This document shows positions 25,587 to 33,994 of a DNA stretch of 64,000 nucleotides, one piece after another; within the stretch, counting starts at the first letter, position 1; each line of letters starts with the position of its first letter. The notes under the pieces are model-generated. The model was not told the origin of the DNA and ran no database searches. It saw only the letters and a list, made by a program, of their open reading frames with translations. Location: NCBI GenBank assembly GCA_040882605.1, contig JBBEAY010000064.1, forward strand, positions 7,985 through 71,984, written 5' to 3'. The stretch comes from JAOUEA01 sp040882605 (GTDB lineage Bacteria; Actinomycetota; UBA4738; HRBIN12). The translations under genes and the position numbers were made by a program.

Positions 25587-26133
25587 GCGGCCTTCCGAGG
25601 GAGTGGCCGGGAAAGCGGCCGACAAGGCCGAGGTCCCGATCTCGATCGACGTGCTCCGCAAGATCGTGCGAGGCGCCGACGGCAGACCTGGGCTCACAGA
25701 CGTGCTCCCCCAGCTGCAGCAGCGTCACCGGCTCGACCTCGTGCGAGTGGAACGATGGACCGCCGGCGACCTGGCGCGTCACCCGGAACCGCGTGAGCTC
25801 ATCCGGAGCCGCCGTCGCCCCGGCAACCTCGACGAGCACGGACGGCTCAAGCGTGTGTACGACTCCAGGCGCGTACTGACTCCCGACATCCACGAGAACC
25901 GGGTCGTTTTGCATGCCATTCGCGAGGTGCGGAAGTCGCTCGAGTCGAGAGACGAGCCCGAGGCCGTGACGCTGCTGTTCGAGCTCGAAGCCGCGATCGC
26001 GCAGGCTTCCTACCTGAACGACGTCGGTCGCCTCAAGGGACTACCCGGGGTGCCGACCGCGACCCTCGCCGGCGATCCTCTCTATCGCACCGTGTACCAG
26101 GCTTGGCTGACGTTGCGACGCTCGGCTGGGTGA
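25564..26133 (+). CDS. Short DUF2357-like protein, partner of the AAA+ ATPase
   Basis: 189 residues from ATG 25564 (GAGGA upstream), overlapping the AAA+ gene. The central part LKRVYDSRRVLTPDIHENRVVLHAIREVRKSL resembles the S/YD...ENR.v...l segment of DUF2357 proteins that accompany McrB-like ATPases (motif cited in parts). The following FELEAAIAQASYLNDVGRLK and GDPLYRTVYQAWLTL also fit that family. Usual members are several hundred residues long and end in a PD-(D/E)xK nuclease; here the frame stops after the DUF2357-like core. It may be a truncated remnant or a nuclease-free form. Family assignment is from memory of motifs. Confidence 0.5.
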   Translation: MVSPATSERPSEGVAGKAADKAEVPISIDVLRKIVRGADGRPGLTDVLPQLQQRHRLDLVRVERWTAGDLARHPEPRELIRSRRRPGNLDEHGRLKRVYDSRRVLTPDIHENRVVLHAIREVRKSLESRDEPEAVTLLFELEAAIAQASYLNDVGRLKGLPGVPTATLAGDPLYRTVYQAWLTLRRSAG

Positions 26134-26140
26134 ACCAGCC
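26124..26140. terminator. Hairpin between convergent genes
   Basis: GGCTGG-GTGAA-CCAGCC forms a 6-bp stem with a 5-base loop, spanning the stop codon of the DUF2357-like gene and ending one base before the stop of the convergent ALDH-like gene. It could serve transcripts from both sides. No T-run is present. Confidence 0.45.
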
Positions 26141-26998
26141 TCAGGCGCCCATGGGGTGCCAGACGGTCTTGAGCTCCGTGAAGGCCGTGATCTCGTAGGG
26201 GCTCTGCGCGGCCTCGTCGAACGGGTCGGCTCGGGGGGCGCGGTGCACGCGCTTCACGTTCTCTGCGGCGGCGTACTCGGTATCGGCGAGCAGGTCGTCG
26301 GGCACGCCGGTCACGTCGATGCCGTTCACGTCCATATGGCTCGCCAGCCACGGCACGAGCTCGACCGTGATGCCGGTGAGGATGTTCACGACCCCGCTCG
26401 GCACGTCGCTCGTCGCGAGCACCTCGGCGAGCGAGACCGCCGGAAGCGGCGAGCGCTCGCTCGCGATCACGACCGCCGTGTTGCCGCTCACGATCGCCGG
26501 GGCGAGACGCGAGACGAGCCCGAGCAACGACTGGTCGCCCGGCGCCACGATGCCGACCACGCCGGTCGGCTCTGGCAGCGTGAAGTTGAAGTACGGGCCG
26601 GCGACCGGGTTCGTCGCGCCGACCACCTGCGCGAGCTTGTCAGCCCACCCGGCGTACCAGACCCAGCGGTCGATCGAGACACTCACGCCCCTTGCAGGGT
26701 CGTCGGCGCCTGTGTCGGCGAGCTCGGCCTCGAACTGCGCGCGGCGGCCCTCCATCATCTCGGCCACGCGATAGAGGATCTGACCACGTAGGTATGCGGT
26801 GGCGCCCGACCAGGCCGTGAACGCTCCGCGAGCGGCGACGACAGCTTCGCGAAGGTCTTTGCGGGAGGCCTGCGACACCTGAGCCAACGGCCTTCCGTCG
26901 TGCGCCGTGACCTCGTAAGAGCGACCGCTCTCGCTCCTCGGGAACGTTCCTCCGATATAAAGCTTCGCGGTGCGTCGTACCTCCAGCCTGTCGCTCAT
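26141..26998 (-). CDS. Short aldehyde dehydrogenase-family protein lacking the catalytic half
   Basis: 285 residues against ~480 for full ALDHs. The NAD-binding half is present: YIGGTFPRSESGRSYEV, AYLRGQILYRVAEMME, PTGVVGIVAPGDQSLLGLVS, SGNTAVVIASERSPLPAVSLAEVL and SGVVNILTGITVELVPWLASH. After AAAENVKRVHRA, where active enzymes continue into the ELGGK and catalytic Cys region, the protein ends with about 30 residues (EITAFTELKTVWHPMGA). There is no catalytic Cys. It overlaps the full-length ALDH by four bases (ATGA) in the deoC cluster. A structural or regulatory partner of the neighbouring ALDH is possible; simple decay is less likely given the intact frame and distinct tail. Confidence 0.8.
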   Translation of the reverse strand: MSDRLEVRRTAKLYIGGTFPRSESGRSYEVTAHDGRPLAQVSQASRKDLREAVVAARGAFTAWSGATAYLRGQILYRVAEMMEGRRAQFEAELADTGADDPARGVSVSIDRWVWYAGWADKLAQVVGATNPVAGPYFNFTLPEPTGVVGIVAPGDQSLLGLVSRLAPAIVSGNTAVVIASERSPLPAVSLAEVLATSDVPSGVVNILTGITVELVPWLASHMDVNGIDVTGVPDDLLADTEYAAAENVKRVHRAPRADPFDEAAQSPYEITAFTELKTVWHPMGA

Positions 26999-28479
26999 CG
27001 GTCGGCTCCGTCGAACGTCAGGTACGGCTCGAGGCCGTGCAGGCCGCCTTCCCTGCCGAAGCCGCTCTCCTTGTAACCACCGAAGGGCGACGTCGGGTCG
27101 AAGCGGTTGAACGTGTTCGCCCACACGACGCCGGCGCGCAGGCGCTGGGCCATGTGAAGGATGCGCGATCCCTTCTCGGTCCAGATGCCGGCGCTGAGCC
27201 CGTACGGCGTGTTGTTGGCCTTCTCGACGGCTTCCTCGGGCGTGCGGAAGGTGAGGATCGAGAGCACGGGGCCGAAGATCTCCTCGCGGGCGATGCGGTG
27301 GCTCTGCGAGACGCCCGTGAACAATGTGGGTCGGAACCAGAAGCCTCGTTCGGGAAGATCGCACTCGGGCTGGTAGATCTCGGCGCCCTCCTCGACCCCG
27401 GATGCGACCAGCTCCTCGATCTTGTCGAGCTGCGCCTTCGAGTTGATCGCACCGACGTCGGTGTTCTTATCGAGCGGGTCGCCGACGCGCAGGGTCTGCA
27501 GGCGGTCCTTGAGCTTGGCGAGCAGCACGTCGAAGACCGGCTCCTGCACGAGCAGTCGCGACCCCGCGCAGCACACGTGGCCCTGGTTGAAGAAGATGCC
27601 GTTGATCACGCCCTCGACGGCCTGGTCGAGCGGAGCGTCCTCGAACACGATGTTCGCGGCCTTGCCGCCGAGCTCGAGCGTGAGGCGCTTGCCGCTGCCT
27701 GCCGTCGCTCGCCGGATCGCCTTGCCCACCTCGGTCGAGCCAGTGAACGCGATCTTGTCGACGGAAGCGTCGACAAGCGCAGCGCCCGTCTCACCCGCGC
27801 CGGTGATGATGTTCACTACGCCCGGTGGGAGGTCTGCTTCCTGCATCACCTGCCCTAGCAGCAGCGCGGTGAGCGGCGTGGTCTCGGCGGGCTTCAGCAC
27901 CGCGGTGTTGCCGGCGGCGAGTGCGGGCGCGAGCTTCCAGGCGGCCATGAGCAGCGGGAAGTTCCACGGGATGATCTGGCCCGCGACACCCACCGGCTTG
28001 GGCGTGCCGCGGCCGGGGAAGGCGTACTCGAGCTTGTCGGCCCATCCGGCGTAGTAGAAGAAGTGCGCTGCGGCGAGCGGCACGTCGACATCGCGCGATT
28101 CCTTGATCGGCTTGCCGCCGTTCATCGTCTCGAGCACGGCGAACTCGCGAGCGCGCTCCTGTAGCTGCCTGGCGATGCGGAACACGTACTTCGCGCGCTC
28201 GGCGGGCGCGAGACCCTGCCATGCGGGCGCTGCGTCACGAGCGGCGTCGACCGCGCGGGCCACGTCAGCCGCGTCGGCCTCCGCGACTTCTGCGAGCGTC
28301 TCCTCGGTCGACGGGCTGATCGTCGGGAACCACCGGCCACTCTTGGGCTCGACGAACTCGCCGCCGATGAACAACCCGTACCGGTCCTCGAGCCGCACGA
28401 CATCGGTCGACTCGGGCGCGCTCGCGTACTCCCAGGCGGGCGGCGCACCGCCTGCCGGTCGCTCGATCGCCTCGCTCAT
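26995..28479 (-). CDS. NAD(P)-dependent aldehyde dehydrogenase
   Basis: 494 residues, full-length. The NAD-binding part has GVAGQIIPWNFPLLMAAWKLAPAL and GAALVDASVDKIAFTGSTEVGK. The active site has LTLELGGKAANIVFED (catalytic Glu) and FFNQGHVCCAGSRLLVQE (nucleophilic Cys), and the C-terminus has EEIFGPVLSILTF. Downstream of deoC on the same strand, it would suit oxidation of the acetaldehyde released from deoxyribose 5-phosphate, although the substrate is not proven by sequence. It is translationally coupled to the short ALDH-like gene. Confidence 0.93.
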   Translation of the reverse strand: MSEAIERPAGGAPPAWEYASAPESTDVVRLEDRYGLFIGGEFVEPKSGRWFPTISPSTEETLAEVAEADAADVARAVDAARDAAPAWQGLAPAERAKYVFRIARQLQERAREFAVLETMNGGKPIKESRDVDVPLAAAHFFYYAGWADKLEYAFPGRGTPKPVGVAGQIIPWNFPLLMAAWKLAPALAAGNTAVLKPAETTPLTALLLGQVMQEADLPPGVVNIITGAGETGAALVDASVDKIAFTGSTEVGKAIRRATAGSGKRLTLELGGKAANIVFEDAPLDQAVEGVINGIFFNQGHVCCAGSRLLVQEPVFDVLLAKLKDRLQTLRVGDPLDKNTDVGAINSKAQLDKIEELVASGVEEGAEIYQPECDLPERGFWFRPTLFTGVSQSHRIAREEIFGPVLSILTFRTPEEAVEKANNTPYGLSAGIWTEKGSRILHMAQRLRAGVVWANTFNRFDPTSPFGGYKESGFGREGGLHGLEPYLTFDGADR

Positions 28480-28493
28480 CGTGTGTGCCCCCG

Positions 28494-29453
28494 TCAGTCG
28501 TTCGTGAAGTAGTCTGGTCCAGAGTAGTGGCCGGTGCGTTCCTTCTCGAGCTGCATCAGCACGTCGTTGAGCAGACTCGAGGCTCCGATGCGGAACAGAT
28601 CGGGCGTCATGTACTCCATGCCCACCGTCTCGTGCACGAGCACGAGGTGTTGTAGCGCCTGCTTCGCTCGGCGCACGCCGCCCGCAACCTTCACACCGAC
28701 GAGTCGTCCGGTCTGCGCACGGAAGTCACGCACCGCCTCGAGCATGCAGAGCGCCACCGGCAGGGTCGCGCTCACGCCGATCTTGCCGGTCGAGGTCTTG
28801 ATGAAGTCGGCCCCCGCGGCCATAGCGAGCATCGACGCCTGTCGTACCCGGTCGTAGGAACCGAGCTCACCAGTCTCGAGGATCACCTTCAGGTGCGTCG
28901 ATCCGGCAGCCTCACGGGCGGCCAGCAGCTCCTCGAACGCCTCGGCGTAGCGCCCACCGAGGAACAGTGACCTGTTCAGCACGATGTCGATCTCGTCGGC
29001 GCCCGCATCGACGACGTCGCGGATCTCGTGCAGGCGCGAGCCGAGCGACCCGAGCCCCGCGGGGAATCCGCCCGCCACGCTCGCGACGTTGACGCCGGTG
29101 CCTCGCAGCTGTTCCACCGTGACGGGCACGTGCTGGGGGTAGATGCACACTGCGGCGACGCTCGGCACCTCTGGACGCATCGGATCGGGCCCTATCGCCT
29201 TCGCGCACATCGCGACGATCTTGCCGGTCGTGTCACTGCCTTCGAGGGTCGTGAGGTCCATGCACCGGATCGCGAGCTCGAGCCCCCACACCTTGGTGTC
29301 GCGCTTGATCGACCGTGTCGCGAGCGCGGCCACACGTCCCTCGAGGCCGACGGAGTCCACGGCCGCGGCGCGGGCCACGATGCGCGCGGCTTCCCCTGCG
29401 GTCGCAACCGGTTCTGCGGTCGGGCGGGGGGCGATCTCGGCTGATCGGGACAC
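28494..29453 (-). CDS. deoC: Deoxyribose-phosphate aldolase
   Basis: 319 residues from GTG 29453, longer than the ~220-260 of many DeoC proteins because of an N-terminal extension of about 50 residues. Class I aldolase features: VAAVCIYPQHVPV, AGADEIDIVLNRSLFLGG (catalytic Asp region), VILETGELGSYDRVRQAS, and the Schiff-base Lys in AGADFIKTSTGKIGVSATL with a second Lys in GVKVAGGVRRAKQ. It cleaves 2-deoxyribose 5-phosphate to glyceraldehyde 3-phosphate and acetaldehyde. The gene stands between an ABC ATPase and an ALDH pair, all on the minus strand. Confidence 0.94.
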   Translation of the reverse strand: MSRSAEIAPRPTAEPVATAGEAARIVARAAAVDSVGLEGRVAALATRSIKRDTKVWGLELAIRCMDLTTLEGSDTTGKIVAMCAKAIGPDPMRPEVPSVAAVCIYPQHVPVTVEQLRGTGVNVASVAGGFPAGLGSLGSRLHEIRDVVDAGADEIDIVLNRSLFLGGRYAEAFEELLAAREAAGSTHLKVILETGELGSYDRVRQASMLAMAAGADFIKTSTGKIGVSATLPVALCMLEAVRDFRAQTGRLVGVKVAGGVRRAKQALQHLVLVHETVGMEYMTPDLFRIGASSLLNDVLMQLEKERTGHYSGPDYFTND

Positions 29454-29515
29454 GCACGCATCGTAACGACCGCGGAGCGACGGGACCCACCCCCCGAGCG
29501 AACGAGCCGCGAAGA

Positions 29516-30721
29516 TCAGCCGTCGAAGATCGCGCTTCCCTCGTCGAGGTCGAAGAAGTGCAGGCGCTCGACGTCGACCACCAGCTCGAGCGGCTCGCCA
29601 CGGCGAGCGGTGGTTCTCGGATCGAGCCGGGCCACGAAGCTCGATGTGCCTTCCTCGGCACGTGCCTCGAGCTCGTCGGCGCCCCCGAGGTCACGCACCA
29701 GCTCCTTCGTGTCGTCGGTGACCACGGGCGGCGCGTCGACGGTGAAATGGGCGAGCACCTCGGAGCCGAGCGCTTCGAGCAGGTCGATCGAGGCGGCGAG
29801 CCGCCGGCCACTGGGCGCATCGGATCGCATGCTCGCGTCCTCGAGATCCTCTGGACGCATGCCGACCACGACCCGACGCCCTTCGTAGGCCCTGAGCGCC
29901 GGACGCCGGTCGAGCACGTGGGCGTCGAGCTCCAACCCGTTCGAGCCGAACGTGATCGTCAGCCGATCGCCGTCGCGATCGAGCGCGGCATCGACGAGGT
30001 TCATGGCCGGCGACCCGATGAACCCCGCGACGAACAGGTTCGTTGGGCGCTCGTACAGCACCTGCGGCGCGTCGACCTGTTGCAGATGCCCCTGCTTCAA
30101 CAGCGCGACCCGGTCGCCCATGGTCATGGCCTCGGTCTGGTCGTGGGTGACGTAGATCGTCGTGACGCCGAGGTGCTGCTGCAGCTTCGAGATCTCGGCC
30201 CGCATCTGCACCCGGAGCTTCGCGTCGAGGTTCGACAACGGCTCGTCCATGAGGAACGCCTGAGGCTCGCGCACGATCGCCCGGCCCATCGCAACGCGCT
30301 GACGCTGGCCGCCCGAGAGCGCTTTCGGCTTGCGGTGCAGATACTCCGTCAGGCCCAAGATCTCGGCCGCGTCGTGCACCCGACGGGCGATCTCGTCCTT
30401 GCTCATCTTGCGCAGCTTCAGGGCGAACGCCATGTTGTCGTGCACCGACATGTGCGGATACAGCGCGTAGTTCTGGAACACCATCGCCACGTCGCGGTCC
30501 TTCGGTGGCAGGTCGTTCACCACGCGCCCCCCGATACGAACGGTGCCGCTGGAGATCTCCTCGAGACCGGCGACCATGCGGAGCCCGGTCGTCTTGCCGC
30601 AACCCGACGGGCCGACGAGCACGACGAACTCGCCGTCACCGATCTCGAGGTTCAGCCCCGACACCGCCTCGGTGCCGTCGGGGTACACCTTGGTGGCGTC
30701 TTCGATCGTGATCTCGGCCAT
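29516..30721 (-). CDS. Carbohydrate ABC transporter ATPase (MsmK/UgpC/MalK type)
   Basis: 401 residues. Walker A is LVGPSGCGKTTGLRMVAGLE, the Q-loop is MVFQNYALYPHMSV, the signature is KALSGGQRQRVAMGRAIVRE, Walker B is AFLMDEPLSNLDAKL and the switch is IYVTHDQTEAMTM. The C-terminal ~160 residues form the regulatory OB-type (TOBE) domain that distinguishes the CUT1 sugar importers (VVVGMRPEDLEDA). It should power the importer whose permeases and binding protein lie just upstream, and may serve other CUT1 systems as MsmK does. It is separated from the GH4 gene by 52 bases. Confidence 0.94.
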   Translation of the reverse strand: MAEITIEDATKVYPDGTEAVSGLNLEIGDGEFVVLVGPSGCGKTTGLRMVAGLEEISSGTVRIGGRVVNDLPPKDRDVAMVFQNYALYPHMSVHDNMAFALKLRKMSKDEIARRVHDAAEILGLTEYLHRKPKALSGGQRQRVAMGRAIVREPQAFLMDEPLSNLDAKLRVQMRAEISKLQQHLGVTTIYVTHDQTEAMTMGDRVALLKQGHLQQVDAPQVLYERPTNLFVAGFIGSPAMNLVDAALDRDGDRLTITFGSNGLELDAHVLDRRPALRAYEGRRVVVGMRPEDLEDASMRSDAPSGRRLAASIDLLEALGSEVLAHFTVDAPPVVTDDTKELVRDLGGADELEARAEEGTSSFVARLDPRTTARRGEPLELVVDVERLHFFDLDEGSAIFDG

Positions 30722-30773
30722 GGGTTCTCCTCGCTCGGCTACCCGGTGATGCGCAGCGCCGCTTCCATGCAGG

Positions 30774-32084
30774 TCATGGGTTCAGGAAGGACGGAAGGTC
30801 GGCGCGCTCGGCTTCCGCCATCTCGTCGAACATCGCCCTGATGTCGGCCGGCGCGCAGACCGCCGACGTGAGCGGGTCGAGCATGAGCGCCTGCACCGCG
30901 AGCTCACGGTCGCGCTCGAGCAGCGCGCTGACTGCGAGGTCGTAGACCTCGAGGTGTCGCCGATCGAGTGCGGCGAGCTGCGGCGGCAGCGCACCGAACG
31001 GCTGCACGTGCATGCCGTCGCCGTCGACGATGGCCTCGACCTCCACCACGCCGCCCGGCTCGAGGTTGTCGATGTACCCGTCGTTGGGCACGTTCACGTA
31101 GACGCTCGCCGGCTCGCCCGTCGCCATCGCCTCGACGATGCGCGAGGGGTACTCGCCGCCGCGTTCCATCGGGAACTCCTCGTCTCCGGCGAGCACGCGC
31201 GTGAGCCTCGCGTCGCTATCCGCGCGCCAGGTCGGCCAGTTGTTCGCGTAGAACCCGCTCTCCCCCTTGTACTCGGGCCGTGCGTATCGCGCGAGCGTCT
31301 CGGGGTGTGAGCGGAAGTACGGCAGGTACTCGCTCACGTGCCCGCTCGATTCCGTCGGGAACCGCCCGAGATGGAACATCAGCTCGAAACGGACCGGGTC
31401 TTGTTCCCAGACCTCGGGCACGCGGCCTCGCTCCCGCAGCATCGGGTACGCGTCGTCGCCGTCGAGCCAGAGCTCGGTGATCCAGGCGAGGTGGTTCACG
31501 CCTGCCGCGCGGAACGTGAGCCGCGAGAGCTCGACCTCGAGGTACTCGGCGAGCTGTTCGACGGTGTAGTGCACCGAGTGGCACATGCCGTACACGCGCA
31601 TCGCCGAGGCCCGCGACGCGGCGAGCACCATCATCGACATCGGGTTCGTGTGGTTCAGCACGAGCGCGCCGGGACAGAGCCGCTCGATATCGCCGAGCAT
31701 CTCGAGCCACGCCGGGATCGTGCGGAACGCCTTGAACAGCCCGCCCGGTCCGATCGTGTCGCCGATGCACTGATCGACCCCGTAGCGCAGCGGGATGTCG
31801 TAATCGTGGCGCACGTTGCGCAGTCCTGCGACCTCGATCGTGTTGATCACGACGTCGCTGCCCTCGAGCGCCTCGGTGCGATCGACGTCGGCCCGAACGG
31901 TCCAGGCTCTGCCCGTGCGCTCGATGAGGTGCTCCGAGAAGCGGCGCGCAAGGTCGAGGCGCACCGGGTCGATGTCGACGAGCCTCAGCTCTCCCGCGGG
32001 CAACCCATCGACGCTCAGGAAGTCGGTCACGAGCTCGGCCGTGAACTCCGCGCTTCCGGCCCCGATCAGGGTGACTGTGGTCAC
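30774..32084 (-). CDS. Glycoside hydrolase family 4 (alpha-galactosidase/alpha-glucosidase-like)
   Basis: 436 residues from GTG 32084, which overlaps the permease stop (GTGA). The N-terminal Rossmann fold is TVTLIGAGSAEFTAELVTDF. GH4 features are LVLNHTNPMSMMV, YGMCHSVHYTVEQL with metal-ligand Cys168, and AGVNHLAWITELW with metal-ligand His198. GH4 enzymes use NAD+ and Mn2+ and cleave by a redox elimination mechanism, accepting alpha- or beta-glycosides, some phosphorylated. The length and the CHSVH form resemble MelA/AglA-type alpha-glycosidases. It probably acts on the sugar imported by the adjacent ABC system in the cytoplasm. Confidence 0.9.
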   Translation of the reverse strand: MTTVTLIGAGSAEFTAELVTDFLSVDGLPAGELRLVDIDPVRLDLARRFSEHLIERTGRAWTVRADVDRTEALEGSDVVINTIEVAGLRNVRHDYDIPLRYGVDQCIGDTIGPGGLFKAFRTIPAWLEMLGDIERLCPGALVLNHTNPMSMMVLAASRASAMRVYGMCHSVHYTVEQLAEYLEVELSRLTFRAAGVNHLAWITELWLDGDDAYPMLRERGRVPEVWEQDPVRFELMFHLGRFPTESSGHVSEYLPYFRSHPETLARYARPEYKGESGFYANNWPTWRADSDARLTRVLAGDEEFPMERGGEYPSRIVEAMATGEPASVYVNVPNDGYIDNLEPGGVVEVEAIVDGDGMHVQPFGALPPQLAALDRRHLEVYDLAVSALLERDRELAVQALMLDPLTSAVCAPADIRAMFDEMAEAERADLPSFLNP

Positions 32085-32977
32085 TTCGTGCCCGTCAGGG
32101 TCAAACCGCGCACGATCCAGCGTTGCGAGAGCGCGAAGATGATCAGCACGGGGATCACCATCAGCACGGAGGCCGCCATCACGAGGTTCAGCTGCGCGGT
32201 GTGCTGCGTTGAGTACCAGGTGAGGATGATCGGCAGCGTGCGCTTGTCCTGCTCGGTCAGCACGATGAGCGGCCAGAGATACGCGTTCCAGTGGAACATG
32301 AACGTCAGCATGCCGAGCGTCGCGAGCGCAGGCTTCAACTGAGGAAGCACCACCGAGCGGAATATGCGCCATTCCGAGGCGCCGTCGACGCGGGCCGACC
32401 AGATCTCGTCGTCGGGCACCGAGAGCATGAACTGCCGCATCAAGAAGATGCCGAACGCGTCAACGAACGCCGGTAGCACCAGGCCCCACAGGTTGTTGAG
32501 CAGGCCGAGCTGCACGAGGATCAGGTAGCCGGGGATCATCGTGACCTGCGCCGGGATCATCATCGTCGCGAGCACGAACCAGAACAGCGGCTGACGTCCG
32601 CGGAACCGGTACTTCGCGAAGATGTAGCCGAGCAGCGAGCTCGTGAACAACGTGGCGATCACGGTGGACACCGCGATGAAGGCCGAGTTCCGGTAGAAGA
32701 GCGTGAGCGGCAGCTCGGGGTCGTTCAGGATCGTCTGGTAGTTGCCGAGCGTCGCGTCCTGCGGCAGGAACGTCGGCGGTATCTGGCGCAGCTCGGCGCC
32801 TGACTTGAACGACGCGAGGATCATCCAGACGAAGGGCACCGCGGCGATCACGCCGAAGATCGACAGCAGCGCATACAGTGCGGCGCGGCTGAGAACGTGG
32901 CGGCGCTCTCCCGGCAGCCGGGGCTCGCGAGTCGCTTCCGCGGGCCGTTCGAGCGGACGGTCGATCGTCGTCGCCAC
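32081..32977 (-). CDS. Carbohydrate ABC transporter permease (MalG/UgpE type)
   Basis: 298 residues with six membrane segments and the coupling-helix EAA motif EIWSARVDGASEWRIFRSVVLPQLKPAL (cited in parts, EAA loop around residue 200). The N-terminal PFVWMILASFKSGAELRQIP is typical of the CUT1 second permease. GTG 32977 directly follows the TGA of the first permease (TGAGTG). It forms the pore with the protein encoded at 32978-33982. The imported solute is probably an oligosaccharide or glycoside, judged from the neighbouring GH4. Confidence 0.93.
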   Translation of the reverse strand: MATTIDRPLERPAEATREPRLPGERRHVLSRAALYALLSIFGVIAAVPFVWMILASFKSGAELRQIPPTFLPQDATLGNYQTILNDPELPLTLFYRNSAFIAVSTVIATLFTSSLLGYIFAKYRFRGRQPLFWFVLATMMIPAQVTMIPGYLILVQLGLLNNLWGLVLPAFVDAFGIFLMRQFMLSVPDDEIWSARVDGASEWRIFRSVVLPQLKPALATLGMLTFMFHWNAYLWPLIVLTEQDKRTLPIILTWYSTQHTAQLNLVMAASVLMVIPVLIIFALSQRWIVRGLTLTGTK

Positions 32978-33982
32978 TCAATACTCCCAATTGGCTCTGA
33001 GGAACCGCGACTGAACGATCGAGATCGTGAACACGAGCAGGAAGAGCACCACCGACACCGCCGCCGCCCAGCCCATGCGCTGGTAGCGGAACGCGCTCTC
33101 GTAGATGTCGAGCGAGAGGGCGCGCGTCTGGTCATCGGGTCCTCCGTTCGTCATCACCTGGAACAGGTCGAAGACCTGGAACGCGGAGATCATGGTGAGC
33201 ACCGACGCCAGCAGGATCGTCGGCTTCAGCAGCGGCAGCGTGATGTAACGGAACGTCTGCCACGCGCTCGCGCCGTCGACGCGGGCGGCGTCTTTCACCG
33301 AGTCGGGGATCGCCTGCAGCGCGGCGATGAAGATCACGAGGTTGTATCCGATGTCTTGCCACAGGTACGCGACGATGATCGCGACGAGCGCGATCGGCAC
33401 GCCGAGGAACACCAGGTCGGGGTCGGTCGTCCACGCGATCGCGGTCACCTTGCCCGTGGCCCGCGAGATCAGTCCGTTCAACAGCCCCCTCTGCGGGTGC
33501 AAGACGAAGCCCCAGATGATCGCCACGCCCACGGCCGAGGTCAGCACCGGCAGGAAGAACACGGTGCGGTAGAGCACCTTCCAGCGGCCTCGCACCGATT
33601 CGACCATCGACGCGAGCGGAAGCGTGATCACCAGGTTCAGCGGCACCACGATGAACGCGAACAGCAGCGTGACCTTCAGCGCCGTGTGGAACTGGCGCAC
33701 CTCGAGCGGCGCCGTCTTCGAGAAGTCGAACATGCGCGCGAAGTGCTCGAGTCCCACGAAGGGGTTGTCGAGCCCGAGGCCGAGGAACGGGCTGCCGGTG
33801 CGCCGCGGGCTGAAGTCGAAGAACGCGAGCACGAACGCCCACCCGATCGGCAGCACCAGGAACACCGCCATGTAGGCGAGCGCCGGTGATAGCACGATCG
33901 AGACGAACCGGCGCTGGGCGCCTTCACGCCCGCCGAACCAGCGGCGTTTGCGTCTCGGCTGCTCGATCGTCGCGCTCGCCAC
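32978..33982 (-). CDS. Carbohydrate ABC transporter permease (MalF/UgpA type)
   Basis: 334 residues with six to seven hydrophobic segments. The EAA-type coupling motif is in VKDAARVDGASAWQTFRYITLPLLKPTI near residue 240. The N-terminus has a basic cytoplasmic tail (QPRRKRRWFGGREGAQRR) before the first helix. GTG 33982 follows the stop of the binding-protein gene by 12 bases. It pairs with the MalG-type permease downstream and the MsmK/UgpC-type ATPase. Confidence 0.93.
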   Translation of the reverse strand: MASATIEQPRRKRRWFGGREGAQRRFVSIVLSPALAYMAVFLVLPIGWAFVLAFFDFSPRRTGSPFLGLGLDNPFVGLEHFARMFDFSKTAPLEVRQFHTALKVTLLFAFIVVPLNLVITLPLASMVESVRGRWKVLYRTVFFLPVLTSAVGVAIIWGFVLHPQRGLLNGLISRATGKVTAIAWTTDPDLVFLGVPIALVAIIVAYLWQDIGYNLVIFIAALQAIPDSVKDAARVDGASAWQTFRYITLPLLKPTILLASVLTMISAFQVFDLFQVMTNGGPDDQTRALSLDIYESAFRYQRMGWAAAVSVVLFLLVFTISIVQSRFLRANWEY

Positions 33983-33994
33983 GCCGATCGAACC

